Shown here one piece after another: positions 7,731 to 14,784 of a stretch of DNA of 18,671 bases. How positions within the stretch are numbered: the stretch's first letter is position 1; every line of letters begins with the position of its first letter. Position numbers and translations under genes: made by a program. The stretch is from the NCBI GenBank assembly GCA_024280585.1, contig JAJRPW010000028.1, positions 1 through 18,671 on the forward strand, in the 5' to 3' direction. The stretch comes from Alphaproteobacteria bacterium (GTDB lineage Bacteria > Pseudomonadota > Alphaproteobacteria > Rickettsiales > UBA6187). The notes under the pieces were generated by a model that ran no database searches, was not told where the DNA came from, and saw nothing but the letters and a program-made list of their open reading frames with translations.

Positions 7731-8384
7731 TTATCTGTCGGATAATCTTCTTTGTTGCGCCAGCCGCAGTGTGATTTCCTTGGCTTTTTCAGGGTCTATT
7801 TTGGCCAGGATCTTAGCTGATTTTGCTTCTTTCATCTTGCCAACAACTTCGATCAAAAGATCCATACCCATTCTGTCAAATATCCGTGCAGCACTGCCTG
7901 GCTTCATATTTTCATATATTTTTACCAGGCGCTGTGTCTTCTTATTCTCCTTTTGTTTGTACTCTTCCAGCAAATGCACCACTTCTTCCTGAAGGGTTTT
8001 TAGCTCATCCATTTTTCTGTTTATTTTCTTTTCGGTTGCATTAAGTATATTTTCTTTCATTGAAATCGACGCGGCCCAATCCTCCAGCTCCTTCCTTCTT
8101 TTTGATAGGTTTTCCAATAAATTTCGTTCCATGTCGCTAATATTAGACACTTCAAGTTCCTTCGGCCCTGTTGCTCCTGGACTCGCATAAGCCTCTTCAT
8201 CATACCTTCCTTCCTCGTCATCCTCCTCGCCCCCCTCTTCTTCTGATTCTTGAGCCGCAGCCTTAACGCTGGAAGTGACGAGTGCATCTTTGTAAATTTT
8301 CTTTTCCACCACTATATCAAAGAATTTTACGACAACCAGCGTAAAAGCGACAACGATAACGATGGGCAAAATTCTTATTCTCAT
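7731..8384 (-). CDS. motE: MotE-type flagellar motor protein
   Basis: MotE in rhizobia is a periplasmic chaperone needed for motility, with a domain related to the N-terminus of the MgtE magnesium transporter. This 217-residue protein has one N-terminal hydrophobic segment (4-24), a strongly acidic low-complexity stretch (46-64), a coiled coil (about 82-150) and a C-terminal MgtE-N-like helical domain (about 150-210, IYENMKPGSAARIFDRM onward). The start overlaps the stop of the DUF6468 gene by 4 bases (ATGA), so translation is coupled. The location just after fliM and the DUF6468 gene fits the alphaproteobacterial arrangement. Confidence 0.85.
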   Translation of the reverse strand: MRIRILPIVIVVAFTLVVVKFFDIVVEKKIYKDALVTSSVKAAAQESEEEGGEEDDEEGRYDEEAYASPGATGPKELEVSNISDMERNLLENLSKRRKELEDWAASISMKENILNATEKKINRKMDELKTLQEEVVHLLEEYKQKENKKTQRLVKIYENMKPGSAARIFDRMGMDLLIEVVGKMKEAKSAKILAKIDPEKAKEITLRLAQQRRLSDR

Positions 8385-9019
8385 TCGCCATATCCCAAAG
8401 ATTTCAAGGCCTCAGCCACCAGTTCATCCTGCGATTTATCGCTCTTTTGTGGCTTTGCATTTCTACTAAAACCAGCGCGGCTTCTTTCATTTTTACCCTG
8501 ATTATTATTCGCTGATATGTTCTCCAATAAGTTTTCTAACGCCCGTACTTTCTTGGATTTTTTACTATTATCAAAATTATCTATCGGATTATTTTGCTTA
8601 ACACGCTTTTCCTCTGCACGCCGTCTGGAATTTTCCTTCAGATTCCTGATATGCTCTGGGCTATACATATCAATGGTTTTGGAGTCACGCACATCATTGG
8701 CCGGCTCGCTAGCCATAATCATTTTTTCAAAACGCCTTGCCGCTTCGATAGATTTTTCACTAAGAAATTGCAAATCATCCGCCAGCAACAAGGCTTTATC
8801 TATCTTTTTTTGCAGCTCACTTTGGACATCTTTACTGGCTAACTTCAAGTCTTTAACGCTGTTTTGAGCCTTTAATATCGTGTTATCAAAGCTTTTAAAT
8901 AAATTAGCCAGCTCCTTCTTGCTTTCATGGATTAAATTGATTTTCTTATTCAGCATAAATCCATAAACAATTGCAATTACCAGCAGTGTAATAACGATAA
9001 AATCTAGTATTTCAGTCAT
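8381..9019 (-). CDS. DUF6468 membrane protein of the fliM-motE cluster
   Basis: This 212-residue protein has an N-terminal transmembrane helix (about 5-23), a long coiled coil (about 25-105) and a basic, disordered tail (about 125-195) ending in a short conserved-looking helix (DELVAEALKSLGYG). It matches the protein annotated as DUF6468 that lies between fliM and motE in many alphaproteobacteria. Its biochemical role is unknown to me; by context it acts at the motor or switch. It overlaps fliM upstream by 4 bases and motE downstream by 4 bases, giving a tightly coupled trio. Confidence 0.75.
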   Translation of the reverse strand: MTEILDFIVITLLVIAIVYGFMLNKKINLIHESKKELANLFKSFDNTILKAQNSVKDLKLASKDVQSELQKKIDKALLLADDLQFLSEKSIEAARRFEKMIMASEPANDVRDSKTIDMYSPEHIRNLKENSRRRAEEKRVKQNNPIDNFDNSKKSKKVRALENLLENISANNNQGKNERSRAGFSRNAKPQKSDKSQDELVAEALKSLGYGE

Positions 9020-10059
9020 AATTGTTCTCTCATTTTCTTATTTATAACCTCGCTTATCGCAATCGCCACATCCTCGCCGACACAGCCAACCTTCCCTCTA
9101 AAAACTTCTATTTCCTGGCATTTCAAAGAAATATCATCTTCAATCTCATTATCCAAAACAACCGTATCTCCCACCTTCATCGTCATAATATGTTTCATCA
9201 GCGTTTTTTTAGTGCCCAAAATTGCTTCAATTTCAACACTTGTATTATTAATTTCCTTGCCTAAATGCATTTCCCAAATTGAGTCTTTGCCGAATTGCTC
9301 GCCCATAAATGACTGCGACAGCAGCTTTTTTATCGGCTCCAGAGTCACAAGCGGGAACATAACCTCAATGTTACCACCTTTTTCCTCCATATCCACCCTT
9401 AATTGCAACAAAATAACCGTGTCGGAAGGGTGAGCTATTGTTGCAAATCTCGGGTTTGTTTCCATCCGCTCGAACTGAAAAGTAGCGGGGCTTAAAGGGT
9501 CAAATGACGCTCCCATATCCACCAGCAAAAGGTCGCTTATTTGCTTTACAACCCCTTGTTCTATTGAAGTATAAGGACGCCCTTCAATTCGGATTGGCTT
9601 ATTAAGTTTTCTGCCGCCGAACAGCACATCAACCATCGAATAAACAATTGATCCGTTAAATGTGATAATCCCGAAATTCTCCCACTCCAGCGCCTTAAAA
9701 ACCGTTAATATGGCCGGCATTGGTATTGAATTCACATAATCACCAAAACGCAAAGAAGTTATTGAATGTATATCAACGTCGACATTATCCGATGTAAAAT
9801 TACGCAAGGAAGTCGAAAGCATCCGCACAAAACGGTCAAAAACCACCTCCAGCATCGGCAAACGCTCATAAGAAAGCAGCGCCTTATCAAGCATAGCCTC
9901 GATGCCGGTCTTTTTTTCCTCCACAGGAGCGGCGCTAAAGCCAAGGAGATTGTCGATCTCATCTTGTGACAAGGCTTTGGCATCGTCACCGCCTTCACCA
10001 GCTGCAGTGTCCCATTCCGCAGCCATATCCTCTTCACTTTTTGCTTCTTCTTCTGCCAT
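9016..10059 (-). CDS. fliM: Flagellar motor switch protein FliM
   Basis: FliM is the middle layer of the C-ring; it binds CheY-P and links FliG to FliN. The CheY-docking peptide LSQDEIDNLLGF lies at 30-41 rather than at the very N-terminus, behind an acidic extension as in other alphaproteobacterial FliMs. The middle domain (about 70-260, including VDVLFGGRKL, the EGRPYTSIE segment and MFPLVTLEPIKKLL) and the C-terminal SpoA domain (about 265-347, VGDTVVLDNEI and FRGKVG) are intact. At 347 residues it is normal for the group. It starts 18 bases after fliL with an AAGGTG ribosome site and overlaps the next gene by 4 bases. Confidence 0.97.
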   Translation of the reverse strand: MAEEEAKSEEDMAAEWDTAAGEGGDDAKALSQDEIDNLLGFSAAPVEEKKTGIEAMLDKALLSYERLPMLEVVFDRFVRMLSTSLRNFTSDNVDVDIHSITSLRFGDYVNSIPMPAILTVFKALEWENFGIITFNGSIVYSMVDVLFGGRKLNKPIRIEGRPYTSIEQGVVKQISDLLLVDMGASFDPLSPATFQFERMETNPRFATIAHPSDTVILLQLRVDMEEKGGNIEVMFPLVTLEPIKKLLSQSFMGEQFGKDSIWEMHLGKEINNTSVEIEAILGTKKTLMKHIMTMKVGDTVVLDNEIEDDISLKCQEIEVFRGKVGCVGEDVAIAISEVINKKMREQL

Positions 10060-10077
10060 TTTGCAAGAGCACCTTAA

Positions 10078-10683
10078 TTATTGAACTAATATTTCTTTAA
10101 ACAAAATATCACTAACTTTTGCCGGGTAAATCACTTTATTCACACGCAGTAGCAATTCCTCACGCAGCCTGTATATCCCGGCGGAGCCTTGTAAATCCTG
10201 TTGCCGCAACTCTCTTAAATAAAGCTGGAAGCTATCCCTTATTCTTGGCATTTTTGATTCCAGCCTTGGGATTTGCGATTCACCCGGAAGTTCCAGCGAA
10301 ACCGTCATTTTCAAAAAGCTTGGGCGTTTACTACCTACGTCCAGATTCGCGATAAACTCCTCTAGATCATAAAAAACCGCCTGTTCAGGCAAGCCATCCT
10401 CACCGATTATGATTTCTTCACCCTCTTCACCTTCCACGACTTCATGTTTGACTTCACTGCTAAAAAAGCCCATGAAATAAAGCGCAGCCGGAACAGCAAT
10501 GGCAACAAGCAAGACAACAGCGATTATTATAATCTTTAGTTTACCGCCTTTCTTCTTTTTCTTCTTCTTGCCACCCTCACCGTCTTCCTCACCATCTTCA
10601 TCTTCACCATCGCCTTCCTCTTCCGCCTCTTCTTCCTCGGCCTCTTCTTCCTCGGCCTCTTCTTTTTCTTCTTCGTCAGCCAT
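10078..10683 (-). CDS. fliL: Flagellar basal-body protein FliL
   Basis: FliL rings surround the stator at the motor and support torque. This 201-residue version has an unusually acidic cytoplasmic N-terminus (residues 3-37, nearly all Glu/Asp/Gly) followed by a poly-Lys run (39-45), a transmembrane helix (49-71), and the periplasmic FliL domain (about 100-201) ending in the family's FKEILVQ. The acidic tract is written in DNA as a short tandem repeat at 10625-10669. It is the first gene of the minus-strand motor operon. Its promoter lies in 10684-10921 but I found no convincing -10/-35 or sigma-54 match on that strand. Confidence 0.92.
   Translation of the reverse strand: MADEEEKEEAEEEEAEEEEAEEEGDGEDEDGEEDGEGGKKKKKKKGGKLKIIIIAVVLLVAIAVPAALYFMGFFSSEVKHEVVEGEEGEEIIIGEDGLPEQAVFYDLEEFIANLDVGSKRPSFLKMTVSLELPGESQIPRLESKMPRIRDSFQLYLRELRQQDLQGSAGIYRLREELLLRVNKVIYPAKVSDILFKEILVQ
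10625..10669. repeat. 15-bp tandem repeat encoding the FliL acidic tract
   Basis: GCCTCTTCTTCCTCG occurs twice exactly (10625-10639 and 10640-10654), with a third decayed copy to 10669. On the coding strand it gives the repeated Glu-Ala tract of FliL. Each unit is 15 bases, so slippage would change length without shifting the frame. Confidence 0.8.
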
Positions 10684-10858
10684 CTTAGCAACCCCAAATT
10701 GTTTTACCTAACGCGAGACTCTATACAGAAATCTCAAATTATATTAAGACCACAGTAACGCAAAAATTTCAACCTAATAAAAAATATATCGTGGGATAGT
10801 TTTTTAGGTGGAAATCACGCCGCGCCAAACCGCTCCGTAACATTTTTAATAAACGCCC

Positions 10859-10887
10859 TTGACATAACAGAAACTCTATTATATAAT
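10859..10887 (+). promoter_or_regulatory. Perfect consensus sigma-70 promoter of the pseudo-GTPase gene
   Basis: The -35 TTGACA (10859-10864) and -10 TATAAT (10882-10887) are both exact and separated by the ideal 17 bases. Transcription would start near 10894, leaving a leader of about 28 bases with AAGGA at 10909-10913, 8 bases before the ATG at 10922. It points only to the 429-codon gene and away from fliL. Confidence 0.87.
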
Positions 10888-10921
10888 CTGCGCCATATTA
10901 ATAAATAAAAGGAATAAAACG

Positions 10922-12211
10922 ATGCAAAGTAAAGAACATAAAGTAGTAGTTTTAGGAAACGAATCACATGAACTATGTCAATCTTACATATCCGAGCAAA
11001 TAAACGGCCAGCCACCTGTGAGCATTGATGGTCACCCAGCAACAATTAATGGCACCACATTAAAAATATATGACGAAGAATCCGCAGGAATAAGCAAGAA
11101 TCCAAAGATTGACAAAAAATCAATGCAAAATCTTACCAAAGGTGCAAATGTATTTATTATAGCATACTCACAAGATAACCGCAGCAAAACCTATTTTAAT
11201 CTTGAATCTAAATGGCTGCCAGCTATCGAAAAACAAGTTCAGAATGCACATTTTATATTCACAGAAATATCCAGCACAAAAACTTCACAAAGAAGGGACA
11301 ATACGGCTGAAGACGTTTTCAAAGAAATCCTCAAAAACACTAACCACTCTCATCAATTTGTTTCTTGTCAAATTGAAAATGAAACAAAATCCCAGCCTTT
11401 TGAGGCAGCAGCAGAAGCAGCACAATATAACACCCCAATGAAGGCTCTGCCAACAAGAGGAACTGACAAAACGCTCTGGCAGAAGGTAAAAGGCTTGTTT
11501 GGTAGATCAAATCAGGCGGCACCTGTAGCACCATACCCTACTGTTGCTGCACAAACAGATGTGCCAACAAGAGCAGGCCGTTCCGGCGTACAAAGCGCTA
11601 CACGAACTCACAGAAGAACTATGGTCGTCGCACCGACCCCGTCAGCACCCCCACTCACTCTTACTCCTGCTGAAATGGAAGTCGCACGCCTGCAGCAACA
11701 ACTAGCCGAAACCCAAGCAAAGCTGGAAACAGCAGAGGCTAAAAACAGCAGAATACATAGTGGCGGCAGACACAGAACAACGATGGGAAGCTTATCTACA
11801 GGCAGCTCGTCTAATGGTAGTTTATCTGGCAGCCTACCAGATTATAAAAATGGCGCAACTTATTTGAATCAAACAACCACTCCAGGATATGAACAAGTTC
11901 CAGGGCAGCACCGTGCCAGTGGCTCAAGATCTACAACTAGAGCAAGAAGAACCGTTAACTACAGCCAACTTCTTCCTGATTCTAATAAAGTTGAAGTTAT
12001 CTATAGCGAAGCTCCTGCAAACGACTCTACTATTGACCAAAGAGAAGCAGGACTAACCAGACCTCTTGCAGCAGAACAGAAGGGTCATGAAGCAAGACAA
12101 CGGCAAGAATGTGATTATTTACCTGGTCGTGAACGTTATCCAGAAGAATACGTATCTCCACCAACACCCACAAAAGCACAGCAAGCACCAACAAAAGACC
12201 TACACAGATAG
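10922..12211 (+). CDS. Candidate Rho-like pseudo-GTPase with long disordered tyrosine-motif tail
   Basis: No named family is recognised for this 429-residue protein. Residues 6-165 read like a Rho/Ras-type small GTPase: KVVVLGN (7-13) as strand 1 and loop, PATINGTTLKIYDEESAG (39-56) as strands 2-3, ANVFIIAYSQ (75-84), FNLESKWLPAIEKQVQNAHFI (92-112) against Rac1's [21 protein letters not shown], and FVSCQIENE (146-154) before a last helix. The nucleotide motifs are lost: no GxxxxGK[ST], no DTAG, no TKxD, no SA[LK]. Residues 170-429 are low-complexity and Pro/Ser/Thr-rich, with a short amphipathic helix (185-196), a coiled coil (249-274) and eight tyrosines from 308 to 410. There is no signal peptide or membrane helix. 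The gene has its own consensus promoter and sits between divergent flagellar operons. A secreted host-directed effector is one hypothesis; a cytoplasmic polarity or motor scaffold is another. Confidence 0.8.
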   Translation: MQSKEHKVVVLGNESHELCQSYISEQINGQPPVSIDGHPATINGTTLKIYDEESAGISKNPKIDKKSMQNLTKGANVFIIAYSQDNRSKTYFNLESKWLPAIEKQVQNAHFIFTEISSTKTSQRRDNTAEDVFKEILKNTNHSHQFVSCQIENETKSQPFEAAAEAAQYNTPMKALPTRGTDKTLWQKVKGLFGRSNQAAPVAPYPTVAAQTDVPTRAGRSGVQSATRTHRRTMVVAPTPSAPPLTLTPAEMEVARLQQQLAETQAKLETAEAKNSRIHSGGRHRTTMGSLSTGSSSNGSLSGSLPDYKNGATYLNQTTTPGYEQVPGQHRASGSRSTTRARRTVNYSQLLPDSNKVEVIYSEAPANDSTIDQREAGLTRPLAAEQKGHEARQRQECDYLPGRERYPEEYVSPPTPTKAQQAPTKDLHR

Positions 12212-12219
12212 CTCACCCC

Positions 12220-12248
12220 GCCGGGAAGAAAATTCCTCCCTTCCCGGC
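12220..12248 (+). terminator. Stem-loop after the pseudo-GTPase gene
   Basis: GCCGGGAAG (12220-12228) pairs perfectly with CTTCCCGGC (12240-12248) around an 11-base loop, starting 9 bases after the stop codon. The GC-rich 9-bp stem fits an intrinsic terminator, but it is followed by AATAACTACC instead of a T-run, so it may only block RNA decay or work with Rho. Confidence 0.5.
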
Positions 12249-12325
12249 AATAACTACCCTCCCTCGAATACACATCCCAATCGAAAGCCCACCTAACCAT
12301 CTGTTATATCCACCTAATCAAAAAC

Positions 12326-12341
12326 TGGCACGGAACATGCT
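12326..12341 (+). promoter_or_regulatory. Sigma-54-type promoter of the flgFGAH operon
   Basis: TGGCACG-GAAC-ATGCT matches the sigma-54 consensus TGGCACG-N4-TTGCW at all but one base. The invariant GG (-24) and GC (-12) are exactly 10 bases apart. Transcription would start near 12352, about 60 bases before flgF. Rod-gene control by sigma-54 with an FlbD-type activator is known in Caulobacter; no activator gene is in view. ACATGCT (12335-12341), overlapping the -12 region, is the perfect inverse of AGCATGT (12354-12360), a possible operator across the start site. Confidence 0.7.
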
Positions 12342-12413
12342 TTAGTTATAGCGAGCATGTAGCATCAAGATTCAGGCAGGTAGCCCAAACTTTTTTAGAT
12401 TTGGGTAAGCAAG

Positions 12414-13205
12414 ATGAAGATTACAAAAACAAAGATAGCCTTCTTGGCTATAATGATGGCTATCATTGCCAACGGTGCATATGCTGACAACATTACATAT
12501 GTTTTAGCGGCTCGAAAAGCTGATCTATTCAAAACTCAAGGCAGAGTTGCAGATATGGTCGCGAACGTCAACACAACAGGCTTTAAAGGCGAGCATGATG
12601 TTTACGGCGAACTTGCCCGAAGAATGGATGACGGCAACAAACTCTCTTTCTCCAATATCGAAACGACAAAACGTGATTTTTCCCAAGGCAGCATAGTAAC
12701 AACAGGCAGACAGCTTGATATCGCTATAAACGGCCCCGGCCTTTTTATGGTAGAAACGCCGCGGGGCAACAGATACACCAGAGCCGGCAATTTTAAAGTA
12801 AGCGCAGAAGGCTTGCTAGTGACCAAAGAAAACTATCCGCTAGTTGGGCCTGGCGGCGGTTTTGTTGAATTTGCTCAGGGTGACTCGGATATAATAATCC
12901 GCGAAGACGGACTGGTCAGCGCTGGACTTCAAGAACGAGGGCAAATCGGCTTGTTTATCTTCGAAAACGAGCATAGCTTAATCAGGGAAGGAAACAGCCT
13001 GTATCGATCAGATGAGTTACCAAGAACAGCTGAAATCGAAGAGTCAAAAATTGCACAAGGAATGTTGGAAAACTCTAACGTAAGTTCAGTAATATCCATG
13101 ACAGAACTGATCGAAGTCTCAAGGGGAATCGAAACAACCGGCAAATTAATGTCCGGGCACCACGATCTACAAATGAACTTCATCAGAAAAATAACACAAC
13201 AATAA
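12414..13205 (+). CDS. flgF: Flagellar proximal rod protein FlgF with an apparent Sec signal peptide
   Basis: FlgF is a rod subunit normally exported by the flagellar type III apparatus without a cleaved signal. Here the family's start (DNITYVLAARKADLF, from 25) is preceded by 24 residues that look exactly like a Sec signal: basic n-region, hydrophobic core (8-18), AYA before residue 25. No in-frame start codon lies at the usual FlgF start; the only later options are the paired Met codons at 14-15, without a Shine-Dalgarno. The body is typical: NVNTTGFKG (51-59), FSQGSIVTTGRQLDIAINGPGLFMVE, RYTRAGNFKV and a C-terminal VSSVISMTELIEVSRGIE helix. The usual ANN before NTTGFK is ADM here. A CCCAAA/TTTGGG hairpin (12384-12405) covers the ribosome site. 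It is first in a sigma-54-type operon with flgG 14 bases downstream. Confidence 0.9.
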   Translation: MKITKTKIAFLAIMMAIIANGAYADNITYVLAARKADLFKTQGRVADMVANVNTTGFKGEHDVYGELARRMDDGNKLSFSNIETTKRDFSQGSIVTTGRQLDIAINGPGLFMVETPRGNRYTRAGNFKVSAEGLLVTKENYPLVGPGGGFVEFAQGDSDIIIREDGLVSAGLQERGQIGLFIFENEHSLIREGNSLYRSDELPRTAEIEESKIAQGMLENSNVSSVISMTELIEVSRGIETTGKLMSGHHDLQMNFIRKITQQ

Positions 13206-13219
13206 ACCGGAGAAAAACA

Positions 13220-14005
13220 ATGCAGGCACTACACACAGCAGCGACGGGAATGCAAGCGGCAATGTTAAACATTGAGGTTATTGCGAACAACCTCGCAAAC
13301 CAGGGCACAACTGCATTTAACCGTCAACGAGCAGAGTTTAAAGACCTTTTTTATGTAGACAAACAATCCCCTGGAACACGTACATCCGATACCGGCACAA
13401 TCGGACCATCTGGCATAGCAATTGGCTTAGGTGTTGGCATAGGAACGGTCTATAGCATCAACGAACAAGGCCCGATGGAGCAAACAGGCAGTGATTTCGA
13501 TGTTGCGATAAATGGCAAAGGATTCTTCCGAATCAGCCGGCCAGATGGAACCGAAGCATTCACCCGCGCCGGATCGTTTCAGACTAATGGTGATGGAGAA
13601 ATTGTAACTGTAGACGGCTATACCGTATCTCCCGGCATAACTATCCCTCAAAATGTAACAAACATAGACATTAATGCTAGCGGCGAAGTTATAGTAACCA
13701 TAGCAGGACAAACAACCCCTTCTACTGTTGGGCAGCTTGAGCTTGTAAGGTTTCTGAACGAGGCGGGTTTGAAATCCATCGGCAACAATTTACTAACAAT
13801 AACGGAGGCTTCAGGCGTTGCTACGGATGGAATTCCTAATGCAGACGGTTTTGGCGCTATTGTCCAGGGCTGGCTGGAAGGATCAAATGTACAGGCCGTA
13901 ACTGAATTAACTAATATGATTAAAGTTCAGCGCGCATACGAGATGTGTATCAAAGTTATGCAAGCTGCGGATGAGGGTCTGCAAGCACTTAACGACATGG
14001 CGTAG
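13220..14005 (+). CDS. flgG: Flagellar distal rod protein FlgG
   Basis: FlgG builds the distal rod between the FlgF-containing proximal rod and the hook. At 261 residues it is full length. It has the classic N-terminus (ATGMQAAMLNIEVIANNLANQGTTAF, with Ala for the usual Gly in TGF), the RQRAEFKDLFY segment, the LGVGIG and QTGSDFDVAINGKGFF core, and the C-terminal EGSNVQAVTELTNMIKVQRAYE heptad helix. There is no signal peptide, as expected for a type III export substrate and in contrast to the FlgF beside it. GGAG precedes the ATG by 8 bases. Confidence 0.97.
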   Translation: MQALHTAATGMQAAMLNIEVIANNLANQGTTAFNRQRAEFKDLFYVDKQSPGTRTSDTGTIGPSGIAIGLGVGIGTVYSINEQGPMEQTGSDFDVAINGKGFFRISRPDGTEAFTRAGSFQTNGDGEIVTVDGYTVSPGITIPQNVTNIDINASGEVIVTIAGQTTPSTVGQLELVRFLNEAGLKSIGNNLLTITEASGVATDGIPNADGFGAIVQGWLEGSNVQAVTELTNMIKVQRAYEMCIKVMQAADEGLQALNDMA

Positions 14006-14014
14006 GTAATTAAA

Positions 14015-14767
14015 ATGAAAAAAATACTGGCATATTTACTGGCGATTATATCATTTTCTGTGAGCGCACATGCAGCATATGAGGTAAAACCAGAACCTAA
14101 TATTTATCAGAATGTAAGCATTATTTCCGCGGATAATCTGATGAATATAATCAAGGATAATCTGGATGAACATGACTTGTCCGAAAAACTGAATATTACA
14201 TTAAGAACATATAATAAAGGACTGAAACTTAATTATAAATATGACTCATATGATGTTGAAGTAACGGATTTTAATCTCAATAAAAGAGCCAGGCGTTTCC
14301 GTATGAAACTGGCTTTTCGCGCGGGAGAAAATTACATAGAAAACGTGATTATAAACGGCGCATATTCGGAGATGGTTGCTGTACCGGTATTGCGAGAAAG
14401 ACTGCCATACAAAACTATTATAAGCAGAGATGACCTGACTTTTATTGACCAGCCAAAACATAGGCTAAGACACGATACTGTGTTTGAGATGGATCAGCTA
14501 ATCGGGAAAGAACTGAAGCACTCCATGATGGATTTAAAACCAATCAGGCAGCGCAATATAGCCAAAAAGAAAATTGTTTTACGTAATAATCTGGTCAATA
14601 TTATTTACAAAACTTCTTTTATAACCTTGCAAACTAGCGGAATAGCCATGGATAGCGGTGCAAAAGGCGATGTTATAAGAGTTAGGAATACCGATAGTAA
14701 TAAAGTTGTACAAGCAACTATAAGAGAGGACGGCTCCGTAGTAATTAATTCAGGGCAAAATAGCTAA
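14015..14767 (+). CDS. flgA: P-ring assembly chaperone FlgA
   Basis: FlgA is a periplasmic chaperone for FlgI polymerisation into the P-ring. This 250-residue protein has a Sec signal peptide (1-20, ending SAHA), an N-terminal region (about 30-120), and a C-terminal SAF-like domain: VAVPVLRERLPYKTIISRDDL, the LIGKELKHSMMDLKPIRQRNI stretch and the ending GAKGDVIRVRNTDSNKVVQA with GSVVI. It follows flgG by 9 bases, and the ribosome site AGG overlaps the flgG stop codon. flgI is not in the window. Confidence 0.93.
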   Translation: MKKILAYLLAIISFSVSAHAAYEVKPEPNIYQNVSIISADNLMNIIKDNLDEHDLSEKLNITLRTYNKGLKLNYKYDSYDVEVTDFNLNKRARRFRMKLAFRAGENYIENVIINGAYSEMVAVPVLRERLPYKTIISRDDLTFIDQPKHRLRHDTVFEMDQLIGKELKHSMMDLKPIRQRNIAKKKIVLRNNLVNIIYKTSFITLQTSGIAMDSGAKGDVIRVRNTDSNKVVQATIREDGSVVINSGQNS

Positions 14768-14784
14768 AAAAACAAGAGGTTAGA

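Noticed and set aside
10744..10758. TTAA-N7-GTAA as a CtrA box before fliL
   Set aside because: One half-site deviates from consensus, and in AT-rich sequence a single half-site is expected by chance.
10815..11045. Minus-strand 76-codon frame crossing the promoter of the pseudo-GTPase gene
   Set aside because: It overlaps a perfect plus-strand promoter and the start of the better-supported gene, and its product shows no recognisable pattern.
11217..11232. WxxxE GEF-mimic motif in the pseudo-GTPase (KWLPAIE)
   Set aside because: The spacing is W-x4-E, not the W-x3-E of the SopE-like effector family.
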